Below are positions 53,176 to 62,930 of a stretch of 64,000 bases of DNA, in pieces; within the stretch, counting starts at the first letter, position 1, and every line of letters begins with the position of its first letter. Position numbers and translations under genes: made by a program. The notes beneath the pieces were generated by a model. It had not been told where the DNA came from and ran no database searches. It saw nothing but the letters and a program-made list of their open reading frames with translations. Source of the DNA: Brevundimonas mediterranea (GTDB lineage Bacteria; Pseudomonadota; Alphaproteobacteria; Caulobacterales; Caulobacteraceae); the NCBI RefSeq assembly GCF_011064825.1, contig NZ_CP048751.1:1612001-1676000 (forward strand), read 5' to 3'.

Positions 53176-54381
53176 ATGGCCCGACGCCCCGCCTCGCCCA
53201 AACGTCTGAACGCCGCCAGCCTGGCGTCCCTGGGGGCGGAGCGGCTGGGCGAGCTTTTGATGCAGGCGGCGGACGGCGACGCCTTGTTGAAGCGGCGTCT
53301 GCGGCTGGTGCTGGCGGCCGAGGCGGGGGTCGAGCCCCTGACGGTCGAGCTGGACAAGCGGCTGACGGCCCTGGCGTCTGCACGGGCGCGGGTGTCCTGG
53401 CGCAAACGGCCGGACCTGCTGCGCGACCTCGACATGCTGCGCCGCGCGGTGGTGGAGGATCTGGCCCCGACGGCGCCCGTCGCCGGGCTGGATCGGTTGA
53501 TTGCCTGGTTCGACCTGTTTCGTGGGCTGACCTTGCGGGTCAAGGATCCGCGCGGCGAGATGACGGCGGCGTTCGAGGCGGCGGCTCCCGATCTCTGGAC
53601 CGTCGCTCAGACGGCGCTGATGGATCAGGCCGCTATGGAACGTCTGGCCGCCGCCATCGAACGCCATCCGCTCGACTACGCCCGCTGGATCGGCGCGGCG
53701 GGCGAGGCCCTGACGCCGGAACTGGCGCGGGCCGTGCTGGCGGGGCTGGACACCAGTTCGGGCGTCCGCGGCGCGCGCACGGCGATCCGGCGACTGGCGG
53801 ACCGGGCTGAGGATCTGGATCTGTGGCTGTGGTTGGTCACGCCCGATGAACAGGGCTCGCCGGATTTCGCGGCGGCGGCGGCGCGGCGGTTGCTGACGGC
53901 GGGCCGGGTGGTCGAGGCGCGGCAGGCCCTGGAGGCGGCGTTGAAGCCGTCGGCCGCGAACCGGCGCTTCACCTTCGGCCGGTCGCCCGCGGCGGGTCCG
54001 CCGCCCCTGACCCCGGCCTGGGAGGCGGCCTCCATCGACCTGCTGGAGGCAGAGGGGCGCAAGGCCGAGGCCCAGGACCTGCGCTGGGTCCTGTTCGAAC
54101 GCGACCTGTCGGCGCCGGCATTGCGTGACTATCTCGCCCGTCTGCCCGACTTCGACGATGTCGAGGCCCTGGACCGCGCCCTGGCCCATGCCGCGACCTA
54201 TGCGGACTTCGAGACCGCCCTGGGCTTCCTGATGGACTGGCCCGCCCACCGCGAGGCCGCCGCCCTGGTCGAACGCCGCGTCCGCGAGGTCCGGTCGCCC
54301 TTGGCGATGAAGGCCGACTGGGCGGCGCGGCTGGCGCAGAAATATCCGGATGCGGCCGAACGACTGCTGGCCGCGCCCTAA
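53176..54381 (+). CDS. DUF6880 family helical-repeat protein
   Basis: The 401-residue protein starts at ATG 53176, with AAAAGGAG upstream. It is almost all alpha-helical with repeated Ala/Leu/Arg helices (LARAVLAGLDTS, EDLDLWLWLVTPDEQG, FETALGFLMDWPAHREAA). It belongs to the DUF6880 group of TPR-like proteins of unknown role. Some members are annotated near toxin or stress genes, but there is no such context here. It is cytosolic. It overlaps the dehydrogenase gene end by 4 bases. Confidence 0.85.
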   Translation: MARRPASPKRLNAASLASLGAERLGELLMQAADGDALLKRRLRLVLAAEAGVEPLTVELDKRLTALASARARVSWRKRPDLLRDLDMLRRAVVEDLAPTAPVAGLDRLIAWFDLFRGLTLRVKDPRGEMTAAFEAAAPDLWTVAQTALMDQAAMERLAAAIERHPLDYARWIGAAGEALTPELARAVLAGLDTSSGVRGARTAIRRLADRAEDLDLWLWLVTPDEQGSPDFAAAAARRLLTAGRVVEARQALEAALKPSAANRRFTFGRSPAAGPPPLTPAWEAASIDLLEAEGRKAEAQDLRWVLFERDLSAPALRDYLARLPDFDDVEALDRALAHAATYADFETALGFLMDWPAHREAAALVERRVREVRSPLAMKADWAARLAQKYPDAAERLLAAP

Positions 54382-55364
54382 AGCATGGCTGGAATCACCC
54401 GGTCCGGCGGGCGGTGGCCGTTCTGGTAGGTCATGACATTGGCGATGACCCGGTCGCCCATGTCCTGGCGCGCCTCCAGCGTCGCCGAGCCCAGATGGGG
54501 CAGCAGCACGACATTGGGCTGGCCCAGCAGGCCGGGGTGGATGGCCGGCTCGTTCTCGAACACGTCCAGGCCGACGCCGGACAGGGACCGGGTCGCCACG
54601 GCCTGGGACAGGGCCGCCTCGTCGATCAGATCGCCCCGCGCGGTGTTGATCAATATGGCGTGGGGCTGAAGCCGGGCCAGGCGTTCGGCGGACAGCAGAT
54701 GATGCGTGTCTTTCGTCGCCGGGCAGTTCAGCGAGACGATGTCCATCCGCGCCAGCATCTGGTCCAGATCGTCCCAGTAGGTGGCGCCCAGTTCCTCCTC
54801 GATCAGGGCGGAGACGGGCTTCCTGTTGTGGTAATGGACCTGCAGGCCGAAGGCCCTGGCGCGACGAGCCAGGGCCTGGCCGATCCGGCCCATGCCGACG
54901 ATCCCCAGCCGCTTGCCCCACAGTTTGCGGCCGCACATCCAGGTCGGGGTCCAGCCCTCGAACCGCCCCTCGGCCACCACCTGGGCGCCCTCGACGATGC
55001 GGCGGCTGACGGCCAGGATCAGGCTCATGGCCAGGTCGGCGGTGTCCTCGGTCAGGACGCCGGGGGTGTTGGTGACGATGATCCCGCGCGCCACGGCCGC
55101 GTCGATGTCGATATGGTCCACCCCGGCGCCGAAGTTGGCGATCATCTTCAGCTGGTCGCCGGCGCCATTGATCAGGTCGGCGTCGATGACGTCGGTGATG
55201 GTGGGGACCAGAACCTCGGCGCGCTGAACCGCCGCCTGAAGCGCCGCCCGGTCCATCGGCTGGTCCTTCAGGTTCAGCTCGGCGTCGAAAAGCTCGCGCA
55301 TCCGCGTCTCGACCGCGTCGGGCAGGCGTCTGGTTAATACGACCTTAAGCTTGCGGACGGACAT
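54378..55364 (-). CDS. D-2-hydroxyacid dehydrogenase (glyoxylate/hydroxypyruvate reductase type)
   Basis: The 328-residue NAD(P)-dependent dehydrogenase has an N-terminal substrate domain with NFGAGVDHIDIDAA. The Rossmann loop is GIVGMGRIGQALARRA near 152-167. The catalytic Arg is in NTARGDLIDEAAL and the Glu in DVFENEP. The His is in LLPHLGSATLEARQ. Features and length fit glyoxylate reductase-type enzymes; the specific acid is unknown. The CtrA-like box at 55334-55348 lies within its first codons but upstream of the divergent SH3 gene. Confidence 0.93.
   Translation of the reverse strand: MSVRKLKVVLTRRLPDAVETRMRELFDAELNLKDQPMDRAALQAAVQRAEVLVPTITDVIDADLINGAGDQLKMIANFGAGVDHIDIDAAVARGIIVTNTPGVLTEDTADLAMSLILAVSRRIVEGAQVVAEGRFEGWTPTWMCGRKLWGKRLGIVGMGRIGQALARRARAFGLQVHYHNRKPVSALIEEELGATYWDDLDQMLARMDIVSLNCPATKDTHHLLSAERLARLQPHAILINTARGDLIDEAALSQAVATRSLSGVGLDVFENEPAIHPGLLGQPNVVLLPHLGSATLEARQDMGDRVIANVMTYQNGHRPPDRVIPAML
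55334..55348. promoter_or_regulatory. Candidate CtrA box TTAA-N7-TTAA
   Basis: TTAA at 55334-55337 and TTAA at 55345-55348 are exactly seven bases apart, matching the CtrA-P binding consensus of Caulobacterales. In DNA this GC-rich, eight fixed A/T bases are rare. The box lies about 85 bases before the SH3-protein gene and 16 to 30 bases inside the dehydrogenase gene, so the SH3 gene is the better target. Confidence 0.5.
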
Positions 55365-55430
55365 TGCGGGCCTTGGTTAGCGGGCGGCGATTTCAGGATC
55401 GAAAGCCCGCGCGACGGGTCGTTCCATCCA

Positions 55431-56003
55431 GTGTCTAGCAAAGCCTCCGCCATCTTCCAAAGCCTGCGACGCCGCAGCGCCCTCGCCCTGGCCATTCTGG
55501 GCGTGGGCCTCATGGCCGGCGCGGGCGCGACCATGCCCGACGGCCGGCCCACGCCGACGGGGCTGGAGGTGCCGCGCTGGATCTCGCTGAAGTCGTCGCA
55601 CGTGCGCGCGCGTCAGGGACCGGGGCTGGACTATCCGATCCTGTGGGAATACCGCGCCGCCGGCCTGCCGGTGCAGGTGGTCGCCGAGACGACGGAATGG
55701 CGCAAGATCTGCGACCCGGACGGGGCCGTGGCCTGGATCCACCGCACGGTGTCGTCGGGCCGCCGGTCCGTCTTCAACACCTCGCCCGAAGAAGTGATGA
55801 TCCACGCCGGCAAGTCCCAGGCCTCGGCCGTGCGGGCGCGCCTGTCGCCCCGTTCGCTGGTGTCGCTGGACGAGTGCGAGGACGGCTGGTGCCAGGTTCG
55901 GGCGCGCCGCCTGCGCGGCTGGGTCCAGGAACGGGCGGTGTTCGGAACCCAGCAGAGGGCGCTGTGCAACGCCAACCGCCCCGCCGGGACCGGTCGGGAC
56001 TGA
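55431..56003 (+). CDS. SH3-domain exported protein
   Basis: The 190-residue protein starts GTG 55431; other starts are possible. A hydrophobic segment (SALALAILGVGLMAGAGA) near 16-33 is a signal peptide or anchor. Two bacterial SH3 repeats follow: SSHVRARQGPGLDYPILWEY at about 55-74, and AVRARLSPRSLVSLDECEDG near 130 with WCQVRARRLRGWVQE. Such proteins bind cell wall or envelope partners. It may be cell-cycle controlled through the CtrA box upstream. fabA follows 77 bases downstream. Confidence 0.85.
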   Translation: MSSKASAIFQSLRRRSALALAILGVGLMAGAGATMPDGRPTPTGLEVPRWISLKSSHVRARQGPGLDYPILWEYRAAGLPVQVVAETTEWRKICDPDGAVAWIHRTVSSGRRSVFNTSPEEVMIHAGKSQASAVRARLSPRSLVSLDECEDGWCQVRARRLRGWVQERAVFGTQQRALCNANRPAGTGRD

Positions 56004-56080
56004 CCGCCGTAACCCTTGGTGTTGAGCGAAGTCGCGCGGTCGTGTAACCCGCCAGCAACAGCAGACGTAACGGAACCGCC

Positions 56081-56617
56081 TTGACCCAGTCCCAATATCC
56101 CTCGTCCTTCGATCACGAGGCCCTGCTCGCCTCCGGGCGCGGCGAACTGTTCGGTCCCGGCAATGCGCAACTGCCCGCCCCGCCGATGCTGATGTTCGAC
56201 CGGATCACCCAGATCTCGGCTGACGGCGGCGCGCACGGCAAGGGCTATGTCGAGGCCGAACTCGACATCAATCCCGAGCTCTGGTTCTTCCAGTGCCACT
56301 TCATCGGCGACCCGGTCATGCCGGGCTGCCTGGGCCTGGACGCCATGTGGCAACTGGTCGGCTTCTATCTGGGCTGGATCGGCGGCCCGGGCCGCGGCCG
56401 CGCCCTGGGCGTCGGCGAGGTCAAGTTCACGGGCCAGGTCACCCCGGACATCAAGAAGGTGGTCTACAAGATCAACCTGAAGCGGGTCATCAATCGCAAA
56501 CTGGTCATGGGCATCGCCGATGGCGTGCTGGAGGCCGACGGCGAGGTGATCTACACCTGCAATGACATGCGGGTGGGACTCTTTGGCGCCGCCAAGGATG
56601 AGCAAGCGGGCGCCTAA
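56081..56617 (+). CDS. fabA: 3-hydroxydecanoyl-ACP dehydratase/isomerase
   Basis: FabA introduces the double bond for unsaturated fatty acids. The 178-residue enzyme has its active site His in [11 protein letters not shown] and Asp in [15 protein letters not shown], both present. The start is TTG at 56081 with GGAACCGCC upstream. It acts with FabB, encoded 77 bases downstream. In related genomes irr or other genes may precede fabA; here an SH3-protein gene does. Confidence 0.97.
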   Translation: MTQSQYPSSFDHEALLASGRGELFGPGNAQLPAPPMLMFDRITQISADGGAHGKGYVEAELDINPELWFFQCHFIGDPVMPGCLGLDAMWQLVGFYLGWIGGPGRGRALGVGEVKFTGQVTPDIKKVVYKINLKRVINRKLVMGIADGVLEADGEVIYTCNDMRVGLFGAAKDEQAGA

Positions 56618-56694
56618 ACGCCTATATAACCGCGGACAGCGCGGAAGGCCCCCGCTCGAGAAGCTCGGGTCGAGAAGCTTAAGAAGGAAACACC

Positions 56695-57912
56695 ATGCGT
56701 CGTGTCGTCGTCACCGGCCTGGGCATCGTCTCTTCCATCGGCCACGGCGCCGAAGAGGTGACCCAGTCCCTGCGCGAAGCCCGTTCGGGCGTAGTCCATG
56801 CGCCCGATCACGCCAAATACGGCTTCCGCAGCCAAGTCTGGGCCCCGCCCAAGATCGGCCCGTGGGAAGAACTGATCGACCGCCGCGCCGCCCGCTTCCT
56901 GGCCAACGGCACGGCCTGGGCCCACATCGCCTTTGAAGAGGCGCTGAAGTCGTCGGGCATGACGGCCGAAGAGATTCGCGACGACCGCATCGGCCTGATC
57001 GTCGGCGAGGGCGGCCCCTCGACCCAGGTGATCCTCCAGGCGGCGGCGACCACCATCGAGAAGACCTCGCCCAAGCGGATCGGCCCGTTCGCCGTGCCGA
57101 AAGCCATGGCGTCCGGCCCCTCGGCCGTCCTGTCCACCTGGTTCCAGATGCGCGGCGTCAACTATTCGATCAGCTCTGCCTGCGCGACCTCCGCCCACTG
57201 CATCGGCGCCGGGGTCGAACAGATCCAGTGGGGCAAGCAGGACGTGGTCTTCGCCGGCGGCTGCGAGGACATCGACTGGTCCATGTCGAACATGTTCGAC
57301 GCCATGGGCGCCATGTCATCCGACTTCAACGAGACCCCGTCCGTCGCCTCGCGGGCCTATGACGTCAACCGCGACGGCTTCGTCATCGCCGGCGGCGCCG
57401 GCGTCGTGGTGCTGGAAGAATACGAGCGGGCCAAGGCGCGCGGCGCGACCATCTATGCCGAAGTCACCGGCTATGGCGCCAATTCCGACGGCTACGACAT
57501 GGTCGCCCCCTCAGGCGAGGGCGCCCAGCGCTGCATGAAGATCGCGCTGGAACAGGCCGGCAATCCGAAGATCGACTATCTGAACCCGCACGGCACCTCG
57601 ACCCCGGTCGGCGACTCCAAGGAAATGGAGGCCGTCCGCGCCATCTTCGGCGACCAGATGCCGATGATCTCCTCGACCAAGTCGCTGACGGGCCACTCGC
57701 TCGGCGCGGCGGGCGCTCAAGAGGCCATCTACTGCCTGCTGATGATGCAGAACGGTTTTGCGGCCGAGAGCGCCCATATCGAGACCCTGGATCCGGCCTT
57801 CGAGGGCATGCCCATCCTGCGTCAACGCCACGAGGGCGAACTGACCCACGTCATGTCCAACAGCTTCGGCTTCGGCGGCACCAACGGCACGCTGATCCTG
57901 TCCAAGGTCTGA
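56695..57912 (+). CDS. fabB: 3-oxoacyl-ACP synthase I
   Basis: FabB extends cis-unsaturated acyl chains. The 405-residue protein has the catalytic Cys in [14 protein letters not shown], and the two His in [14 protein letters not shown] and [15 protein letters not shown]. The ATG at 56695 has AAGGA nine bases upstream. fabI, which often follows in alphaproteobacteria, is absent. Downstream lies a REP-like palindrome, then asd. Confidence 0.97.
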   Translation: MRRVVVTGLGIVSSIGHGAEEVTQSLREARSGVVHAPDHAKYGFRSQVWAPPKIGPWEELIDRRAARFLANGTAWAHIAFEEALKSSGMTAEEIRDDRIGLIVGEGGPSTQVILQAAATTIEKTSPKRIGPFAVPKAMASGPSAVLSTWFQMRGVNYSISSACATSAHCIGAGVEQIQWGKQDVVFAGGCEDIDWSMSNMFDAMGAMSSDFNETPSVASRAYDVNRDGFVIAGGAGVVVLEEYERAKARGATIYAEVTGYGANSDGYDMVAPSGEGAQRCMKIALEQAGNPKIDYLNPHGTSTPVGDSKEMEAVRAIFGDQMPMISSTKSLTGHSLGAAGAQEAIYCLLMMQNGFAAESAHIETLDPAFEGMPILRQRHEGELTHVMSNSFGFGGTNGTLILSKV

Positions 57913-58252
57913 GCCGCGACGCCCAGCCACGTCATCCTCGGGCTTGACTCGAGGATGACGTGAGAACGGCAGGGGCCGATGCTTTATTGCGTGCACGAGC
58001 CACTGACGCCCGCCTTCACGCCATTTTTTTTTCGCGTTAGCCAGTTTACAGTGACAAGTCTCGCCCTTAGAGAGCGTCGCCGTGACCCGCGCCCTGACCA
58101 ATGCGATTACCTCGAAAACCACCGGCTTCGGCGGGGCGGTTTCGGGTGTGCGCGAGGTCTGAAGCGCCGAACCCCGATCCCAAGCCCCGCCGATGCGCGG
58201 GGCGGTCGATCCGGCTGAACCCCGCGCCTCCATCCTTCCAGGAGACGCCTGA
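57913..58252. other. Gene-free stretch between fabB and asd
   Basis: The 340 bases carry the palindromic repeat at 57929-57961, an AT-rich patch with a T9 run near 58024, and the asd leader. A 79-codon open frame at 57979-58218 has an unlikely composition and is not called. Nothing else is seen. Confidence 0.7.
57929..57961. repeat. REP-like palindrome (12-bp arms)
   Basis: ACGTCATCCTCG-GGCTTGACT-CGAGGATGACGT is a perfect 12-bp inverted repeat. Variants of CGTCATCC(T/C)CGGGCTTGACCCGAGGATGACG are scattered widely through alphaproteobacterial genomes and, when translated, give the recurrent RVKPEDD signature. It is the only copy that I see in the window. It could also slow or end fabB transcription, but no T run follows. 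Confidence 0.75.
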
Positions 58253-59296
<1,044 letters not shown>

Positions 59297-59314
59297 CCCG
59301 GCCCCAGGCGGGGT

Positions 59315-60058
59315 TCAGTCGTAGCGCACGCCGCTGAGATAGAGCCCCGCCGAGGGGGCGACGGGGCCGCACCGGGCGCGGTCCTTCGCCTCCAGCGCCG
59401 CCTTGACGTCATGGGCGGTCCAGCGGCCCAGACCCACCTCGACCAGGGTGCCGGCCATCGACCGGACCTGGCGGTGCAGGAAGCTGCGCGCCTGGAAGAC
59501 CAGATGCACCTCCTCGCCGAACCGGCTGACGCGGGCCACGTCCAGGGTCTTGACCGGCGACTTGGACTGGCAGCCCACGTCGCGGAAGGTGGTGAAGTCG
59601 TGCAGGCCGACCAGGACCTGGGCCGCCTGGTGCATGGCCTCGGCGTCCAGGCTCTTCTTGACGTGCCAGACCCGGTCGCGCTCCAGCACCGGCTGGGGGC
59701 GGCGGTTCAGGATCCGGTACAGATAGCCCCGGCCGGTGGCGGAGAAGCGGGCGTGCCAGTCGGGATCGGGCGCGTATTCGGCCGACAGGACGCAGACGTC
59801 CTGTTTGATCAGATGGGCGTTGACGGCGTTCAGGACGGTGTCCACCGGCCAGTCGCGCTCCAGATCGGCATGGATCACCTGGGCCGTCGCATGGACGCCG
59901 GTGTCGGTGCGGCCCGCAGCGGCGATGCGGATACGCTCGCCTGAAAAGGCCAGTATGGCGGCCTCGACCGCGCCCTGAACCGTCGGCTGGTCCGCCTGGG
60001 CCTGAAAGCCGTTATAGGCCGTGCCGTCGTATTCGAGGGTCAGCTTGTAGCGCGGCAT
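59315..60058 (-). CDS. truA: tRNA pseudouridine(38-40) synthase TruA
   Basis: TruA converts U38-U40 of tRNA anticodon arms to pseudouridine. The 247-residue protein begins YKLTLEYDGTAYNGFQ, with the catalytic Asp in AAAGRTDTGVHATAQ. RFSATGRGYLYRI and SFLHRQVRSMAGTLVEVG are also family blocks. The start ATG at 60058 shares a base with the fmt stop (TGATG), so it is the last translationally coupled gene of def-membrane protein-fmt-truA. Confidence 0.97.
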   Translation of the reverse strand: MPRYKLTLEYDGTAYNGFQAQADQPTVQGAVEAAILAFSGERIRIAAAGRTDTGVHATAQVIHADLERDWPVDTVLNAVNAHLIKQDVCVLSAEYAPDPDWHARFSATGRGYLYRILNRRPQPVLERDRVWHVKKSLDAEAMHQAAQVLVGLHDFTTFRDVGCQSKSPVKTLDVARVSRFGEEVHLVFQARSFLHRQVRSMAGTLVEVGLGRWTAHDVKAALEAKDRARCGPVAPSAGLYLSGVRYD

Positions 60059-60987
60059 CAGCCGAGCACGGTCCCGGCCGGCAGGGCGAAGCCGCGCAGC
60101 ATCTCCTCGGCCGATTGCGCCGCCTTGCCCTCGCGCTGAACCCGGATCAGGCGCACGGCGCCGGTTCCGCAGGCGACAGTCAGGGCGTCGTCCAGCACCG
60201 CGCCGGGCGCGCCGGATCCGTCGGCCAGGGCCGACAGCAGGGCCTTGATCCGAACCGGCCCCGCTTCTGACGGGGCTTCGAACCAGGCGCCGGGGAAGGG
60301 CGACAGGCCGCGGATATGGGCGTCCACCTCGGCCGCCGGACGGGTCCAGTCGATGCGGGCCTCGGCGGGGGTGATCTTGCGGGCATAGGTCGGCTCGCCG
60401 ACCTGTTCGGTGGGGGTGACGCCGCCGCGATCTATGGCGGCCAGGGCGCGGGGCCACAGGCCGGCGCCGACATGGGCCATGCGTTCGGACAGGCTGGCGG
60501 CCGTGTCGTCGGGCCGGATGTCCATCACCTCGCCCAGCAGGATCGGTCCTTCGTCCAGGCCCAGGCTCATCTGCATGATCTGGACCCCGGTCTCGGCGTC
60601 GCCGGCCATGATCGCCCTCTGGATCGGCGCCGCGCCGCGCCAGCGGGGCAGCAGCGAGCCGTGCAGGTTCAGACAGCCCAGCCGGGGCGCGGCCAGCACC
60701 TCGGCGTTCAGGATCTGGCCGTAGGCGACGACGCAGGCGGCGTCGAGGTCCAGGCTCTGGAAGTCGGCGACGGCCTCGGGGGCCTTCATGCTGTCGGGCG
60801 TGAAGACCGGCAGACCCATGGTCTCGGCGAAGGCGTGAACCGGCGACGGCGTCAGCTTCTGGCCCCGGCCCCTGGGGCGCGGCGGCTGCGAATAGACGGC
60901 GACGATCTCGTGGCCCGAGGCGAGAAGCTCGGCCAGAGACGGCACGGCGAAATCGGGAGTTCCCATGAAGGCAAGGCGCATGGGCAC
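60058..60987 (-). CDS. fmt: Methionyl-tRNA formyltransferase
   Basis: Fmt formylates initiator Met-tRNA. The 309-residue protein has [15 protein letters not shown], the [16 protein letters not shown] formyl-transfer block and the conserved Asp-His-Asn set (NLHGSLL). The C-terminal OB fold is also visible. It is in the same operon as def, with a small membrane protein between them. In many bacteria def and fmt are directly adjacent; here 263 bases (61251 down to 60987) separate them because of the inserted gene. Confidence 0.97.
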   Translation of the reverse strand: MPMRLAFMGTPDFAVPSLAELLASGHEIVAVYSQPPRPRGRGQKLTPSPVHAFAETMGLPVFTPDSMKAPEAVADFQSLDLDAACVVAYGQILNAEVLAAPRLGCLNLHGSLLPRWRGAAPIQRAIMAGDAETGVQIMQMSLGLDEGPILLGEVMDIRPDDTAASLSERMAHVGAGLWPRALAAIDRGGVTPTEQVGEPTYARKITPAEARIDWTRPAAEVDAHIRGLSPFPGAWFEAPSEAGPVRIKALLSALADGSGAPGAVLDDALTVACGTGAVRLIRVQREGKAAQSAEEMLRGFALPAGTVLG

Positions 60988-61008
60988 GCCTTTAGAACTT
61001 TAGGTCGC

Positions 61009-61251
61009 CTACTGCCAGCGGGTGAAGACGCCGCCGCCCTCATCCCACTCGCCGCCGGCGTCCAGGGCGTCGTCGAAGTCCAGCAGCCGGTCCAGCAGCA
61101 GGCCCGCCACCACGCCCAGCAGGGCGACGCCGGCCAGGGTCGCGACCCCGGCGACGCCGATCTTCTGGCTGCGGGTCAGGCGACGGCGGCCTTGGGTGTC
61201 GATGACCAGGGACTGGCCGCGGCGGGGCAGGCGTGAGGTGCGTTTGGTCAT
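61009..61251 (-). CDS. Small single-pass membrane protein in the def-fmt operon
   Basis: The 80-residue protein has a basic N-terminus ([20 protein letters not shown]), one hydrophobic helix at about 32-53 (VAGVATLAGVALLGVVAGLL) and an acidic C-terminal half (DFDDALDAGGEWDEGG). The N-terminus is likely cytosolic. The start ATG at 61251-61249 shares one base with the def stop (TGATG), so it is translated by coupling. No family is recognised. The tight coupling and normal codon use argue for a real, conserved gene between def and fmt. Confidence 0.75.
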   Translation of the reverse strand: MTKRTSRLPRRGQSLVIDTQGRRRLTRSQKIGVAGVATLAGVALLGVVAGLLLDRLLDFDDALDAGGEWDEGGGVFTRWQ

Positions 61252-61829
61252 CAGGCGGCGATCCTGTCGCGGGCGGCCTTCTTGACCTTGGTCACGGCGC
61301 GATCCCGCTTGAGCCGCGACAGATGGTCGATGAAGAGCACGCCGTTAAGGTGGTCCATCTCGTGCTGGATGCAGACGGCGTAGAGGCCTTCGGCCTCTTC
61401 CTCCACCGACTGACCGTCACGGTTCAGATAGCGAATGCGGACGCGGGCGGGGCGTTCCACCTTGTCGAAATACTCGGGGATCGACAGGCAGCCCTCTTCG
61501 TAGGTGTAGAGCTCGTCCGAGGTCCACAGGATTTCCGGATTGGCGAAGAAGCGCGGGTTCTTGCGCGCCTCGGCCGCTTCCGGCGTGTCTTCTTCCTCGG
61601 TTTCGCAGATCGTGCCGTCGCGATCGCCCAGGTCCATGACGATGACCCGGTCCAGCGCCCCGACCTGAACGGCGGCCAGACCGATGCCCGGCGCTGCGTA
61701 CATGGTCTCCAGCATGTCATCCATCAGCGCACGCACGGCGTCGTCCACGGCGGCGACGGGCTTGGAGACCTGTTTCAGAATCGCCAGGTCGGCGGGGATG
61801 TCGATGGTGAGGATACGTCGGATGGCCAT
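61251..61829 (-). CDS. def: Peptide deformylase
   Basis: Def removes the N-formyl group from new proteins with an Fe/Zn site. The 192-residue type I enzyme has all three motifs: [11 protein letters not shown] near 47-57, EGCLSIPE near 109-116 and [14 protein letters not shown] near 153. It carries a 15-residue acidic insert ([16 protein letters not shown]) between motifs one and two, common in alphaproteobacteria. It leads the def-membrane protein-fmt-truA operon. Confidence 0.97.
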   Translation of the reverse strand: MAIRRILTIDIPADLAILKQVSKPVAAVDDAVRALMDDMLETMYAAPGIGLAAVQVGALDRVIVMDLGDRDGTICETEEEDTPEAAEARKNPRFFANPEILWTSDELYTYEEGCLSIPEYFDKVERPARVRIRYLNRDGQSVEEEAEGLYAVCIQHEMDHLNGVLFIDHLSRLKRDRAVTKVKKAARDRIAA

Positions 61830-61873
61830 GGCCGGGACGTAGGCGCGCCCCGGCGTCAGGTCAAGATTTGCGC

Positions 61874-62275
61874 CTATTCCTTGCCCGGCAGCGGGCGCGG
61901 CTTGCGGTTCTCGTCGATGGCCACATAGGTGAAGACGCCCTGGGTCACGCGGACCGAGGTCGCCAGGGGCTGACCGCGCGCGCGTTTCCAGGCCTCGACA
62001 TGGATGCGGATCGAGGTGCGGCCGGTGCTGATGACGTCGGCGTAGATGCTGACCTCGTCGCCGACGGCGACCGGCTGGTGGAACACCATGCCGTCCAGGG
62101 CCACTGTGGCGCAGCGGCCCTGGGCCAGTTCGAAGGCCGGGGTGGCGCCCGCGACGTCCATCTGGGCCAGCAGCCAGCCGCCGAAGATGTCGCCTTCGGG
62201 GTTGGTGTCCGCCGGCATGGCGATGATGCGTCCGACCGGACGGGTCTCGGGCGGATATTCGGGCGCGTCGGACAT
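61874..62275 (-). CDS. Acyl-CoA thioesterase (YciA-like hotdog)
   Basis: The 133-residue hotdog-fold protein has the family block [20 protein letters not shown] at about 20-39, with the catalytic Asp in [25 protein letters not shown] and [17 protein letters not shown] follow. YciA hydrolyses a broad range of acyl-CoAs. It is cytosolic. It lies 44 bases upstream of def on the same strand and 33 bases downstream of the hypothetical gene. Confidence 0.94.
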   Translation of the reverse strand: MSDAPEYPPETRPVGRIIAMPADTNPEGDIFGGWLLAQMDVAGATPAFELAQGRCATVALDGMVFHQPVAVGDEVSIYADVISTGRTSIRIHVEAWKRARGQPLATSVRVTQGVFTYVAIDENRKPRPLPGKE

Positions 62276-62308
62276 GGGCAGACTCTGGCGTTCGGGAAGG
62301 CGGCGTTC

Positions 62309-62929
62309 CTAGCGCGCCTCGGACGACTTGTCGCGCTTCGCACGGGGTTTCCGGGGCGTCTTAGCGGCCTTGGGCGGTTCGGATCGGGGAGGCGTCCGGG
62401 TCAGGCGCGACGCGGTTACGGCCTTTGAGTCCCTGAGCGCGCGCCAGGCGCCGCCCAATTCCAGCGCGATCAACAGATGATCTTCTTTGAGAACTCCGCG
62501 ACGGGCGGCCCGCAGATCAGCGATCTCGTTCAGCAGACGGGACGCCGCGCGAAGGTCCGCCCGGCCGGACCTCGCGCCCAGGTCCTGCAGGCGGGCGAAG
62601 CGCCAACCCATCTCTGAGGGGTGGTCCAGCGTCAGGGCGAAGCGCGCCTCTGGCGACAGCGTGGCGGCGATGAAGGTCCAGGCCTCCGTGCCCGGCGCCT
62701 TGCGGTAATGGCCCGGCTTAGTCGGGAGTCCGGCGCGGGCATAGACTTCCAGCGCGCCGGTCTCGATCTCGACGAGCGCGATCTCCAGAGGGTCTGGCGC
62801 AGACGGCTCGAGATCGGACGGACGGTCGAAGGGAGCCGCCGCCGCGCTGTCGTCGTCTGTCCTTCGAAGGCGACCGGACGCGGCGGGGCCGCTCAGTTGG
62901 GACAGCAGGATCCGCCAGCGCCCCAGCAC
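62309..62929 (-). CDS. Hypothetical 206-aa protein
   Basis: It starts with GTG 62929, placed one base after the stop of the polysaccharide export gene, so it is probably translationally coupled to it. The first 50 residues include a Ser/Ala/Asp-rich linker, then [19 protein letters not shown], a [19 protein letters not shown] core and a basic, Lys/Pro/Arg-rich tail ([20 protein letters not shown]). No membrane segment or known motif is seen. Its function may relate to exopolysaccharide export by context, which is weak evidence. Confidence 0.6.
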   Translation of the reverse strand: MLGRWRILLSQLSGPAASGRLRRTDDDSAAAAPFDRPSDLEPSAPDPLEIALVEIETGALEVYARAGLPTKPGHYRKAPGTEAWTFIAATLSPEARFALTLDHPSEMGWRFARLQDLGARSGRADLRAASRLLNEIADLRAARRGVLKEDHLLIALELGGAWRALRDSKAVTASRLTRTPPRSEPPKAAKTPRKPRAKRDKSSEAR

Positions 62930-62930
62930 C

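Noticed and set aside
57979..58218. A 79-codon frame between fabB and asd
   Set aside because: It has a Phe-run followed by Arg-rich low-complexity sequence, no ribosome site and no family features.
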